This document shows positions 24,843-32,746 of a DNA stretch of 64,000 bases, in pieces. The notes beneath the pieces were generated by a model. It searched no databases. It was not told the origin of the DNA and was given only the letters and a program-made list of their open reading frames with translations. The stretch's first letter is position 1; each line of letters begins with the position of its first letter. The DNA comes from Bacteroidaceae bacterium (GTDB lineage Bacteria; Bacteroidota; Bacteroidia; Bacteroidales; Bacteroidaceae). The position numbers and the translations under genes were made by a program. The stretch lies in the NCBI GenBank assembly GCA_017427065.1, contig JAFRTL010000005.1:1-64000 (forward strand), read 5' to 3'.

Positions 24843-25204
24843 ATGATTATTTCCTAAGATTGGTAACATTCCCCCACTTTTCAGTTTTATTGATGGGAAA
24901 CGAGGGACCTATTAACTGTTAAGAATCTAGTAATAGAGGGACCAACAATGATATAATAATGGAAGCACCGCTACAGAGCTCTCTCTGCATGGTGCTTCTC
25001 TCTTGACTTGGAATCTCGCAAACTTCAGTCAATAATATTAACGGTAGATGTCCACAGGGTTGCTTCACTGTTGCCTGTGCATCATTCTTTTTTTCTATGC
25101 GTAGGAACAATATGTCCATAACTATGGACATTTATGTTCACAATTAGGAACATTAATAATTACAATTGCTAACATTAATTGTAACAATTACTCCATTCTC
25201 TATA
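24843..25204. other. Gene-free stretch with several palindromes
   Basis: No real gene is seen; a 70-codon frame at 24919-25131 has no coding character. The stretch holds a hairpin at 24962-24998 (GAAGCACC/GGTGCTTC with inner CAGAG/CTCTG), an operator-like palindrome at 25112-25131 (ATGTCCAT, 4 nt, ATGGACAT), and TTACAATT/AATTGTAA at 25160-25184. AGGAACA-type words recur between them. It leads directly into the large palindrome at 25205. Confidence 0.5.
24962..24998. other. Hairpin of unknown role
   Basis: Perfect 8-bp outer arms GAAGCACC and GGTGCTTC enclose a second pairing CAGAG/CTCTG. No T run follows on either strand, so it is not a standard terminator. It could be part of a small RNA or a protein-binding site. 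Confidence 0.45.
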
Positions 25205-25433
25205 TTTACCTTCACCCTTCACCTTGGTCGAGTTAAGGCATGTAAATCATCTAGTTACTGCGGTGAAGGTAGAGTCTTTCACCTTCACCTTACCTTCACC
25301 ACCCTTCACCTTTCCACAACCCCAAAGGGTGAAGGTTGGTGAAAGTAGGGTGAAAGTCAGCGCTTTTACTTTCACCCGCTTAACTTACTTGTAATCAGTT
25401 AGATAAGCAAAGTCGGTGAAAGGTGAAGGTAAA
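25205..25433. repeat. Nested palindromic element: outer stem plus three hairpins with 10-nt loops
   Basis: The outer arms 25205-25223 and 25415-25433 are complementary over 19 nt with one mismatch. An inner pair AGTTAAG (25231-25237) and CTTAACT (25379-25385) follows. Inside are three hairpins built on GGTGAA/TTCACC words. The first is 25262-25289 (9-bp perfect arms), the second 25294-25345 (about 20-nt imperfect arms), and the third 25348-25377 (10-bp perfect arms). Each has a 10-nt loop. As RNA or single-stranded DNA it would fold like a multi-armed cloverleaf. I know no named element that fits. The right arm overlaps the end of the small ORF at 25399. Confidence 0.7.
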
Positions 25434-25614
25434 AACACTTCTCTAAACCCTTTTCTCTTTTAAAAGCAAGCGGGGACTTCACAGCTTCCTGCTCCTTGCA
25501 ACGCTGCAATAGCTCAGCCAACTCCGCTTCATTAAGCGTAGCAAGATCCTCTGCCTTTACTCCTGAAACTAAAGGGATAAAATGACCTATCGGTTTCGAA
25601 AAAACCTGTTTCAT
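25399..25614 (-). CDS. Short orphan ORF, possibly a truncated gene
   Basis: The 71-codon frame begins MKQVFSKPIGHFIPLVSGVK and continues with an acidic helical stretch (LATLNEAELAELLQRCKEQE). It ends by reading into the right arm of the palindromic element (YLHLSPTLLI). The first 50 residues look coding, and the tail is read from repeat sequence. That suggests either a small protein whose 3' end coincides with the element or a gene cut short by it. I do not recognise the family; an origin in a Bacteroidetes VirE/primase-type mobile cluster is a guess from context. Confidence 0.4.
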   Translation of the reverse strand: MKQVFSKPIGHFIPLVSGVKAEDLATLNEAELAELLQRCKEQEAVKSPLAFKREKGLEKCFYLHLSPTLLI

Positions 25615-25815
25615 TGTTATTAATGCGCCTACTAAAATACAATACTATATATGCTCCTATCCCTCATCTTAAAGACAGGATAGTAAGCATTATCTATTTT
25701 ACCGCTACAAAGGTCGGCAAGAATCGCTTTTCGACAAAGGCCAAAATCTTTACTGAGTTTTTCTATTTCTTGACAATCGAACTCAAAGGGATTAAAAAAA
25801 ATAAAATCGATAACC

Positions 25816-25823
25816 TATATTTG
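25816..25823 (+). promoter_or_regulatory. -7 element upstream of the AraC-type regulator
   Basis: TATATTTG lies 30 nt before the ATG at 25853, in an A-rich region. No clear -33 TTG is present. Confidence 0.5.
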
Positions 25824-25852
25824 CATGGTTTTTCTTGGCGCATAGATAATCA

Positions 25853-26740
25853 ATGGAGAACAATTTAGCAAATACAATACCTATAAGTTGGTTCGAGAAT
25901 TCTTGTGGAATAGCCCAAAACACAAGTTTCGAATATCCTATTTGTAAGCAACAAAAAACAGAATTCATTTCGATATCTCTATGTACTGAAGGATTCACAA
26001 AGGTACTTTGTAATAGAAAAGAAATCATTCACTCAAAAAACAGTTTTCTTGTTATAATGGATAATGAAATGATTGAATACAATAAAGAGCATAGCCCTGA
26101 TTTCAATCATTATTTACTACTACTATCTCCCGATTTCTTCAAGATTCAGATAATTAAAGACTATGTAACACATTTCCTGTATTTCAAGTATCATCCTTTT
26201 TTAGAAACAACAGAGGAAGAGACAAGGTACTTGACAGATTTGTTTAAAATGATTATGAAAACCATAGAACAAGAAAACAATGATGGTAAAGGAAAGAGGC
26301 TTAGTATCTTGTTCAATTTATTATTTGAGACAGTGTTTCAAACTAAAGGGTATCAGAAAGGAATAAACAGTAATATTGAGCCTAGAATAGAAGAACTGTT
26401 TAAGCAGTTCAATATACTTCTAGAAACTTATTACAAGCAGTCCAGAGAGGTCTCTTTCTATGCTGATAAGTTGTGTATATCGACCAATTATCTCTTCAAG
26501 ATCACAAAGACGATACTAAATGTTTCTCCTAAAACCTTTATTAACGAGGTTATTATTTTACAAGCCAAACACCTGCTTGATACGAAAAAGGAAAAGAATG
26601 TGCAGGAAATTGCCATAGAACTGGGTTTCCAAAGCCAGTCGTTCTTTGGAAAGTTCTTTAAGCAACAAACAGGTATGTCGCCATCGGATTATCGATTATA
26701 CTCAAATCCGGATAATGCATTTACCCCCCCCCGCAAATAA
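25853..26740 (+). CDS. AraC-family transcriptional regulator
   Basis: The 295-residue protein has an N-terminal sensing domain (about 1-180) and a C-terminal double helix-turn-helix (about 190-288). The latter shows VSFYADKLCISTNYLFKITK, SPKTFINEVI, NVQEIAIELGFQSQSFFGKF and KQQTGMSPSDYR. Proteins of this type activate a nearby operon on binding a ligand, but no obvious target operon adjoins it. The gene is clearly more AT-rich than its neighbours, which suggests acquisition. The last codons include a run of nine C (26724-26732); a one-base loss would extend the protein by about 55 residues. It converges with the esterase gene. Confidence 0.88.
   Translation: MENNLANTIPISWFENSCGIAQNTSFEYPICKQQKTEFISISLCTEGFTKVLCNRKEIIHSKNSFLVIMDNEMIEYNKEHSPDFNHYLLLLSPDFFKIQIIKDYVTHFLYFKYHPFLETTEEETRYLTDLFKMIMKTIEQENNDGKGKRLSILFNLLFETVFQTKGYQKGINSNIEPRIEELFKQFNILLETYYKQSREVSFYADKLCISTNYLFKITKTILNVSPKTFINEVIILQAKHLLDTKKEKNVQEIAIELGFQSQSFFGKFFKQQTGMSPSDYRLYSNPDNAFTPPRK
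26724..26732 (+). repeat. C9 homopolymer in the last codons of the AraC gene
   Basis: Nine consecutive C precede GCAAATAA. The frame shown ends in Thr-Pro-Pro-Arg-Lys. Runs of this length are prone to slippage, here changing only the C-terminus. Confidence 0.7.
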
Positions 26741-26823
26741 ATTAACAATTTGTATATCAGACATATACAAATCAGATAAGAAGAAGTGGATGCTTTATAT
26801 ATTAAAAAGGTATAGGAAAAAGA

Positions 26824-26844
26824 GGGGCGCCATTATGGCACCCC
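26824..26844. terminator. Bidirectional terminator between the AraC and esterase genes
   Basis: GGGGCGCCA and TGGCACCCC form a stem with one C-A mismatch and a 3-nt loop. T-rich sequence follows on the minus side and a weaker T-rich stretch on the plus side. It lies between two convergent genes. Confidence 0.65.
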
Positions 26845-26855
26845 CTTATTTCTTT

Positions 26856-28130
26856 TCAGAATTGCTTCACCAACCAATCCATTGGGGCTCCTTCGGAATA
26901 ATCGTCTAAAAGAGGAACCCAACTGAAATGCGCCATCATAGGAGCAACACCCCAATGGATGAGGTCATCGTCAGAAAGGATGCGCATCTTGTCCTTAGTG
27001 GCACCTAGGCGCTTGCGAGCTTCAGTGTAGGCATAAGTACTAGCCACCTTACAGGTACGATCGGTCTCAGAATGTACGAAATACATAGGCAGATTTACGA
27101 AAGCCTCGATGTTCATCGGACTCAATACCATATTGGTTCCATCCCATTTGTAAACCACATCGCCCTTCCAAGCCTTCTCCACATCATCGGTATACTGACC
27201 AGGATACTTCTCATCTACACGATGAATAGGAACGATAGGATCCATAGAGCAGCAAGGGATAGCGGCCTTGAAACGTTCGGGGAACTGCATCATGAAACGC
27301 ATGGTACAACCACCTCCAGAGGAAGCTCCTGCACAGAAAAGCTTACTGCCATCGACTTTACCCTCAGCAATCAGTTGGTCGATAAATGCCATCTGGAGGG
27401 CATTGTTACGATCGATCAACTCCACTTTTTCTGGGAAGAGTGAAGCGCTATATGAGTAGTTTGGATTGGCAAGTGCAAAGACCAAAGTGGCGCAAGGTAT
27501 GCCTTCAGTAGGAAGAGAAACCAAGCAACGATTAGCGGTAGCTACAACCATCATATCTCTGTCGTACTCACCTCCACCAATCTGCCATACTAGAAGTGGC
27601 ACATTAGGAATTTCTTTTCCATTTTTGTCTTTAGGAAGATAGAGCATATACTCACGCGTGATTCCTGCATAGGTGAAACTGCCCTTGATGCAATCGTCGA
27701 GCACAGCAATGTGTTCTTCGCTAACCTTATCAGGGGACACGTTCAAACCCGAATCGATTAAACAGTTCAATTGCCAAGGCTGAGGGGCAGCGCCTCTCTC
27801 ACGCTTACCATTCTTATTAAAAGGTGTGGCTTCGATACGAAGCACATTTTTATTGCGAGAAACCACAATACCATCATCCTCATAAGGCTCGGAGAGTTGT
27901 CCTGTGGCGGCATCAATCATTGCTCCAGGCGTATTGTTCACAAGATCGAAATCAGCAGCAGTCAGTCCCTTAATAGAGCGGGGATTAGACACAGTGATCT
28001 CAATGGCATTCACTTCAAGACCATAATCGCCTACTATGGTGAAGAGATCAACCTTTTCCACTTCGGCTGCTGGCCTAGGACCGCAAGAAGCAACAAGCAA
28101 GGCAGTCCCGATAATCATAAGTTTACGCAT
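26856..28130 (-). CDS. Lipoprotein with Ig-like start and alpha/beta-hydrolase esterase domain
   Basis: The start MRKLMIIGTALLVASC is a lipoprotein signal. Residues about 25-150 look like a beta-sandwich domain. From about 155 (SFTYAGITREYMLYLPKD) comes an alpha/beta hydrolase of the polyhydroxybutyrate-depolymerase/feruloyl-esterase kind. It shows LLVWQIGGGEYDRD, the nucleophile serine in CAGASSGGGCTMRFM, the segment YFVHSETDRTCKV for the acid, and a histidine in MMAHFSWVP. At 424 residues it is a probable envelope carbohydrate or ester hydrolase; the substrate is unknown. It follows the LPS-kinase-like gene by 18 nt. Confidence 0.8.
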   Translation of the reverse strand: MRKLMIIGTALLVASCGPRPAAEVEKVDLFTIVGDYGLEVNAIEITVSNPRSIKGLTAADFDLVNNTPGAMIDAATGQLSEPYEDDGIVVSRNKNVLRIEATPFNKNGKRERGAAPQPWQLNCLIDSGLNVSPDKVSEEHIAVLDDCIKGSFTYAGITREYMLYLPKDKNGKEIPNVPLLVWQIGGGEYDRDMMVVATANRCLVSLPTEGIPCATLVFALANPNYSYSASLFPEKVELIDRNNALQMAFIDQLIAEGKVDGSKLFCAGASSGGGCTMRFMMQFPERFKAAIPCCSMDPIVPIHRVDEKYPGQYTDDVEKAWKGDVVYKWDGTNMVLSPMNIEAFVNLPMYFVHSETDRTCKVASTYAYTEARKRLGATKDKMRILSDDDLIHWGVAPMMAHFSWVPLLDDYSEGAPMDWLVKQF

Positions 28131-28148
28131 AATATTATATTTTAGGTT

Positions 28149-28892
28149 TTAATATTTTCCATCAATCAAATCATGCTGTCGACTGCGATAGCCTTTAATA
28201 AGGTTAAGGCAAGTTTCCACATCAAAGCCACGAGCACGGGCATATTCTTCAGCCAACCAGCGATGCATCTCGGGGGTAGCAGGTAATCGTTCCAAGTTCT
28301 TACACCCACGCTTTTGGTCAATCTTTCCACGATACATACGATTCAGATCCACCAACTCCAAACGCACTTGGCAGCCTTCTTCCTTGAAAAGGATGTTGCC
28401 ACGACTGTAATCTTTAAGGGCAATACCATGATTGTGAAGAAGAGCCGTCAGCTTACCAACTTCACGCACCACCTGCTCCTTACAAGAAAAATCCTGAGAA
28501 AAAAGGTCTTTCCAAGTATAAGGGCAGTGGGACATCGCAGTGATAAGGAAGCTCTTATCGAAGAGTAAGCCTGCACATACCTCCACATAGCCAATGGGTA
28601 GCGGATTAGATACTCCAATCTGCAACAATTCCAATCCGTTATAATAGGCCCTCTTTGCCTTAGAAGCACGCAAAGTGCCATACACAATGCGATTAAGAAG
28701 ATGTGGCCTGCGGAACGATTTCACCACATAGCTGCAGCCTTGATACTCCATGCGTCGCAATTCATTCCTACCTTTATAAATAACATCCCCCTCACCACGC
28801 TCGAAGCGCAGAGGAATGGAGGCAACGAACGTCTTAAGTTCAGGATGCTTGGGATGAACCTCCATGCGATGATATTGCATACGATCGGGCAT
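28149..28892 (-). CDS. Lipopolysaccharide kinase-like protein (Kdo/WaaP fold)
   Basis: The 247-residue protein fits the small protein-kinase-like family that phosphorylates sugars of the LPS core (PF06293 type). The ATP-lysine lies in GCSYVVKSFRRP, the catalytic segment is LHNHGIALKDYSRGNILF, and the metal-binding segment is VDLNRMY. It has no signal peptide, so it acts at the inner face of the membrane. It lies between a GT2 gene (6 nt upstream) and an esterase gene. The set suggests LPS core or surface-glycan modification. The start could be a few codons later (other ATGs at residues 5 and 10). Confidence 0.75.
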   Translation of the reverse strand: MPDRMQYHRMEVHPKHPELKTFVASIPLRFERGEGDVIYKGRNELRRMEYQGCSYVVKSFRRPHLLNRIVYGTLRASKAKRAYYNGLELLQIGVSNPLPIGYVEVCAGLLFDKSFLITAMSHCPYTWKDLFSQDFSCKEQVVREVGKLTALLHNHGIALKDYSRGNILFKEEGCQVRLELVDLNRMYRGKIDQKRGCKNLERLPATPEMHRWLAEEYARARGFDVETCLNLIKGYRSRQHDLIDGKY

Positions 28893-28898
28893 ACAGTT

Positions 28899-29615
28899 TC
28901 AGATTTTATCAAGCCCTTTAGTAAACTTGAGCCAGTAATATTTCAAAGGATTCTTGTATTTCAGTTGCTTCCAAGGGCGACTACTATGCGGACGATGTAG
29001 TACAGGCAAGTTGGTAAACACATAGTTGTAAAACCCATGATTCAGTGCCTCATGTGAAATGGTAACATCAAACCAGTTCTTTTCGGGATTCAGTTCCCTG
29101 AAACTGAAAGCCTTGAGGAAATCAGTGGTAAGCAGGGAGCAACAGAAACTGCAATGCTTACTGGTCTTGATGACCAAGTTTTCCTGTCCACGCAAATGCT
29201 CATAAGGATAATTGATGGCTCCTGCTTCATCTACAGTCACAGCTGCAGCGATGCCACAACACTTCTGCTCCTTGGCACCTTCATAAAGTCGCTGAAGGGT
29301 ATTTTTCTCAACAATTACATCACTTTCCACGATCAACAAGCCTGCCTCTTCAGCGATGGCACGTGCTTGGGCAGTCTGTAAGGTCAGTAGGTAGTTGGGC
29401 GAAGGATGTTTGGTGAGATCAGACAAGTTGACCAGCGTGAAACCATACTGACGGGTAGCTTCCTCCAGTCGTGCGGTATTCTCACGGGTGGAAAAGTCAT
29501 TATATATATAATATGTATAGGGCACACTCAATGTAGAGCCTGCCACAGCTTCTATCGTCTTCAAAGTAAGCTCGATAGAATCTTTCACAGGAGTAATGAT
29601 ATGCAGCTTTTTCAT
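28899..29615 (-). CDS. Glycosyltransferase-like protein, GT2 fold
   Basis: The 238-residue protein opens with MKKLHIITPVKDSIELTLKT, the usual Rossmann-like start of family 2 transferases. It has YIYNDFSTREN and an acidic VESDVIVEKNTL at the DxD position. A C-terminal basic region follows (KQLKYKNPLKYYWLKFTKGL) that may touch the membrane. It likely adds a sugar to LPS or another surface glycan. A promoter -7 element at 29623-29630 leaves almost no leader. The kinase-like gene follows after 6 nt. Confidence 0.72.
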   Translation of the reverse strand: MKKLHIITPVKDSIELTLKTIEAVAGSTLSVPYTYYIYNDFSTRENTARLEEATRQYGFTLVNLSDLTKHPSPNYLLTLQTAQARAIAEEAGLLIVESDVIVEKNTLQRLYEGAKEQKCCGIAAAVTVDEAGAINYPYEHLRGQENLVIKTSKHCSFCCSLLTTDFLKAFSFRELNPEKNWFDVTISHEALNHGFYNYVFTNLPVLHRPHSSRPWKQLKYKNPLKYYWLKFTKGLDKI

Positions 29616-29622
29616 TGTGCTA

Positions 29623-29630
29623 CAAAGGTA
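29623..29630 (-). promoter_or_regulatory. -7 element before the GT2 gene
   Basis: The minus strand reads TACCTTTG, ending 8 nt before the ATG. The mRNA would be nearly leaderless. Confidence 0.5.
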
Positions 29631-29645
29631 AGAAAAATCTTCGGC

Positions 29646-30215
29646 TTATTCAAGCAAAAGTCGTTCGATTACCTTTGGATAATACTCATATTCCAAAGCA
29701 TGCACTCTGTTGGCCAAGGTAACAAAAGTATCATCGGGCTTTACTTCACAGCGATATTGAACGATAATCTGTCCCTCATCGTAATGCTCATTCGTGTAAT
29801 GAATGGTGATACCACTCTCCGTATCGCCCGAATCCAGCACTGCTTGGTGCACCTTATCACCATACATACCTTTCCCGCCATATTTCGGGAGCAAAGAAGG
29901 ATGGATATTAACCATCTTGTTGGGATAAGCCTTTAGAATATTGTCGGGTATGCGCGCCAAAAAGCCCGCAAGCACAATAAAATCTATCTTCTCTTCCTTC
30001 AACAATGCCAGAAGTGTACTACCCTCTGCCCAAAACTCTTTGGAAAAATAAGCGCACTTCACGCCCAACTTCCTAGCTCTCTCCAAAGCGAATGCCTTCT
30101 GTGAATTGGTAAGAACCAGTTTCACGCAGATATGTTCATTTTCATAAAAATGCTGGATAATGTTCTCAGCATTCGTACCATTACCAGAAGCTAAAATTGC
30201 AATATTCTTTGCCAT
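29646..30215 (-). CDS. purN: Phosphoribosylglycinamide formyltransferase
   Basis: The enzyme adds a formyl group from 10-formyl-tetrahydrofolate to GAR in purine synthesis. The 189-residue protein has AILASGNGTNAENI at the start, LAGFLARIP, VNIHPSLLPKYGGKGMYG with the catalytic Asn and His, and SGITIHYTNEHYDEG. The catalytic Asp is in DSGDTESG. The start is the ATG at 30215 (MAKNIAIL). The frame is open further to 30236, but that codon sits on the promoter. The gene diverges from acpP. Confidence 0.94.
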   Translation of the reverse strand: MAKNIAILASGNGTNAENIIQHFYENEHICVKLVLTNSQKAFALERARKLGVKCAYFSKEFWAEGSTLLALLKEEKIDFIVLAGFLARIPDNILKAYPNKMVNIHPSLLPKYGGKGMYGDKVHQAVLDSGDTESGITIHYTNEHYDEGQIIVQYRCEVKPDDTFVTLANRVHALEYEYYPKVIERLLLE

Positions 30216-30233
30216 AATTCTTAAAATTTGGCA

Positions 30234-30241
30234 CAAATATA
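30234..30241 (-). promoter_or_regulatory. -7 element of the purN promoter
   Basis: The minus strand reads TATATTTG, about 19 nt before the purN ATG. Confidence 0.5.
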
Positions 30242-30281
30242 TAAAATATGTGCAAGAAAATGTAATTATTTATTAAAATAT

Positions 30282-30312
30282 TTGTAAAGAACAATAAATA
30301 TGTGTTCCTTTG
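30282..30312 (+). promoter_or_regulatory. Promoter of acpP-fabF-rnc
   Basis: TTG at 30282-30284 is followed after 20 bp by TTCCTTTG at 30305-30312, one base from TAnnTTTG. The leader would be about 45 nt. Confidence 0.6.
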
Positions 30313-30362
30313 CAACCGCAAAATGTAGAAATAAATTAATCATTCACTAAAAAGTTAAAGTT

Positions 30363-30602
30363 ATGGCTGCAGAAATTGAAGCAAAAGTTAAGGCTATTAT
30401 CGTAGATAAATTAGGTGTTGAAGAAAGCGAAGTTACTCCTGAAGCAAGCTTCACCAACGATCTGGGTGCAGATTCATTGGATACCGTTGAGTTGATCATG
30501 GAGTTTGAGAAGCAGTTCGGCATCACTATTCCAGACGATCAGGCTGAGAAGATTAGCACTGTTGCAGACGCTATCTCTTACATTGAAAACGCTAACAATT
30601 AA
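30363..30602 (+). CDS. acpP: Acyl carrier protein
   Basis: The 79-residue acidic protein carries growing acyl chains in fatty acid synthesis on a 4'-phosphopantetheine arm. The attachment serine is in [14 protein letters not shown]. The rest (four-helix pattern, [27 protein letters not shown]) is typical. It is followed 24 nt later by fabF, the usual arrangement. Confidence 0.97.
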   Translation: MAAEIEAKVKAIIVDKLGVEESEVTPEASFTNDLGADSLDTVELIMEFEKQFGITIPDDQAEKISTVADAISYIENANN

Positions 30603-30626
30603 TCTTTAGTCATACATAGTTTCCCT

Positions 30627-31889
30627 ATGGAATTAAAGAGAGTAGTGGTAACAGGTCTTGGAGCCATTACCCCGCTAGGAAATTCTGTTTCAGAATTCTG
30701 GGACAGTTTGCTGCAGGGTAAAAGTGGAGCAGGACCTATTACTTATTTTGACCATTCCCTCTTCAAGACCCACTTTGCCTGTGAGGTGAAGAATTTCGAC
30801 GTGAGCCAGTACCTTGACCGCAAGGAAGCTCGTAAGATGGACATCTACACACAGTATGCTGTGGCTGTGGCCAAGCAGGCTGTCGGAGATGCCGGTATTG
30901 ATTTGGAGAATGAAGACCTAAACCGTATTGGCGTTATCTTTGGCTCAGGCATAGGCGGCATCCATGCTTTTGAGGCAGAAATAGGTTGGTATTACCAACA
31001 TCTGGACCAAGGTCCTAAATTCAATCCCTTCTTCATCCCCAAGATGATTTCAGACATTGCTGCTGGACAGATTTCCATCCTCTATGGTTTTCATGGTCCC
31101 AACTATTCAGTAGCTTCGGCTTGTGCAACTTCATCAAATGCCATTGCCGATGCATTCAACTTGATTCGGTTGGGTAAGGCCAACGCCATCGTTACTGGTG
31201 GTGCTGAGGCAGCCATCTCTGCAGGTGGTGTGGGTGGCTTCAATGCCATGCATGCTATCTCTACCCGCAACGATTCACCAGAGACTGCTTCTCGTCCTTT
31301 CAGTGGTAGCCGCGACGGATTCGTAATGGGTGAGGGTGCTGGTTGTCTATTCTTGGAAGAGCTTGAACATGCCAAGGCCCGCGGTGCCAAGATTTATGCT
31401 GAGGTCATCGGTGAAGGTATGTCGGCTGACGCGTACCACCTCACAGCTTCTCATCCAGAAGGATTAGGAGCAAAGTTGGTGATGCAGAATGCCATTGAGG
31501 ATGCTGGCATCAAGCCAGAGGAAGTGGACTACATCAATGTACATGGCACTTCTACCCCAGTGGGCGACATCTCCGAGGTAAAAGCTATCAAAGAGGTGTT
31601 TGGTGAACATGCCTATAAGTTGAATATCAGTTCCACGAAGTCAATGACGGGTCACATGTTGGGTGCCGCTGGTGCAGCCGAATCTATCGTCAGCATACTG
31701 GCTATCAAGAACGGTGTGGTTCCTCCTACCATCAACCATGAGGAAGATGATAAGGACGAGAACATCGACTATAACCTGAACTTCACATTCAACAAACCTC
31801 AGAAGAGAGACATCAATGTGGCTTTGTCGAATACTTTCGGCTTTGGTGGTCACAACGCTTGCCTGCTCTTCAGAAAATACGCAGAGTAA
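30627..31889 (+). CDS. fabF: Beta-ketoacyl-ACP synthase II
   Basis: The condensing enzyme extends acyl-ACP with malonyl-ACP. The 420-residue protein has the Cys-His-His triad: cysteine in SVASACATSSNAIADAF, histidines in NVHGTSTPVGD and STKSMTGHMLGAAGA. It also has the C-terminal FGFGGHNACLLF. It is co-transcribed with acpP and rnc. Confidence 0.97.
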   Translation: MELKRVVVTGLGAITPLGNSVSEFWDSLLQGKSGAGPITYFDHSLFKTHFACEVKNFDVSQYLDRKEARKMDIYTQYAVAVAKQAVGDAGIDLENEDLNRIGVIFGSGIGGIHAFEAEIGWYYQHLDQGPKFNPFFIPKMISDIAAGQISILYGFHGPNYSVASACATSSNAIADAFNLIRLGKANAIVTGGAEAAISAGGVGGFNAMHAISTRNDSPETASRPFSGSRDGFVMGEGAGCLFLEELEHAKARGAKIYAEVIGEGMSADAYHLTASHPEGLGAKLVMQNAIEDAGIKPEEVDYINVHGTSTPVGDISEVKAIKEVFGEHAYKLNISSTKSMTGHMLGAAGAAESIVSILAIKNGVVPPTINHEEDDKDENIDYNLNFTFNKPQKRDINVALSNTFGFGGHNACLLFRKYAE

Positions 31890-31894
31890 GAGTC

Positions 31895-32746
31895 GTGTTT
31901 CGAATAGTATATGACAAGATAAGGCTTCTTTTCGTTAAGGATAAGGAGTCTTATCTTCGTTTATATAAGTTGCTTGGTTTTTATCCCCGTCGCTTGTTGT
32001 ACTATAAAATGGCTTTCCGCCATAGGTCTTTTCGCAACCATAAAGGTATAACAGTCAATAATGAGCGACTGGAATTTCTTGGAGATGCGGTACTTGATGC
32101 CGTAGTTGCAGATATTCTTTTCAGAAAATTCAAGAAATTCCCAGAAGGAAACCTGACCAACATCCGCTCTAAAATTGTACAGCGTGAGACACTCAATAAA
32201 TTAGCCCTCAAAATAGGCTTAAAGAAGTATCTGCAAATATCATCCCCTATTCTTACGCACAATTACAACATCTATGGCAATGCCCTAGAAGCATTGATTG
32301 GAGCCATATACATGGATCAAGGCTACAAGAAATGCATTGAGTTTTTTGAAAAACAAATTCTTGGAAAGTACATCAACCTTTCTGAGATAGTCAAAAAAGA
32401 AACTAATTTCAAGTCTCACATGTTGGAATGGTGCCAAAAACACAAGGTACCTATGGAGTTTGTGCTGACTAAAGAAGAATTTAAGGATGGTGGGCGTGAC
32501 CATACCTTTGAAACAGAGTTATTGCTGGCTGGCATCTGTTGTGGCAAGGGAAAGGGCTATTCCAAGAAAGAAGCACACCAAAAAGCCGCTCAGGAAGCAT
32601 TAGCCCTTCTACGCACAGATAAAGCATTTGCACAGAGTATCCTCAATAAGGCAGAGGCTGATGCAAAAGAAGAACAACTTGAGATGGAAGAGCCGACTCC
32701 TATACAATATACTTCAGATGGTATCTCATCCGAAGCAGACGCCTAA
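31895..32746 (+). CDS. rnc: Ribonuclease III
   Basis: The enzyme cuts double-stranded RNA in rRNA maturation and mRNA turnover. The signature is NNERLEFLGDAVLDAVVADI, with the second metal-binding stretch NALEALIGAIYMDQG. A double-stranded RNA-binding domain covers about residues 175-245 (NFKSHMLEWCQKHKVP, GYSKKEAHQKAAQEAL). A 35-residue acidic tail follows. No ATG fits: I choose GTG at 31895, 5 nt after the fabF stop, because the N-terminus then matches relatives. A TTG at 31859 would overlap fabF. The 3' end overlaps the convergent pfkA by 21 nt. Confidence 0.93.
   Translation: MFRIVYDKIRLLFVKDKESYLRLYKLLGFYPRRLLYYKMAFRHRSFRNHKGITVNNERLEFLGDAVLDAVVADILFRKFKKFPEGNLTNIRSKIVQRETLNKLALKIGLKKYLQISSPILTHNYNIYGNALEALIGAIYMDQGYKKCIEFFEKQILGKYINLSEIVKKETNFKSHMLEWCQKHKVPMEFVLTKEEFKDGGRDHTFETELLLAGICCGKGKGYSKKEAHQKAAQEALALLRTDKAFAQSILNKAEADAKEEQLEMEEPTPIQYTSDGISSEADA

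Noticed and set aside
24919-25131. A 70-codon minus-strand gene
   Set aside because: It covers two palindromes, has no coding character and no promoter.
25205-25433. CRISPR array suggested by recurring TTCACC words
   Set aside because: The words are arranged as inverted pairs with unequal spacing, not as direct repeats with uniform spacers, and no cas gene is near.
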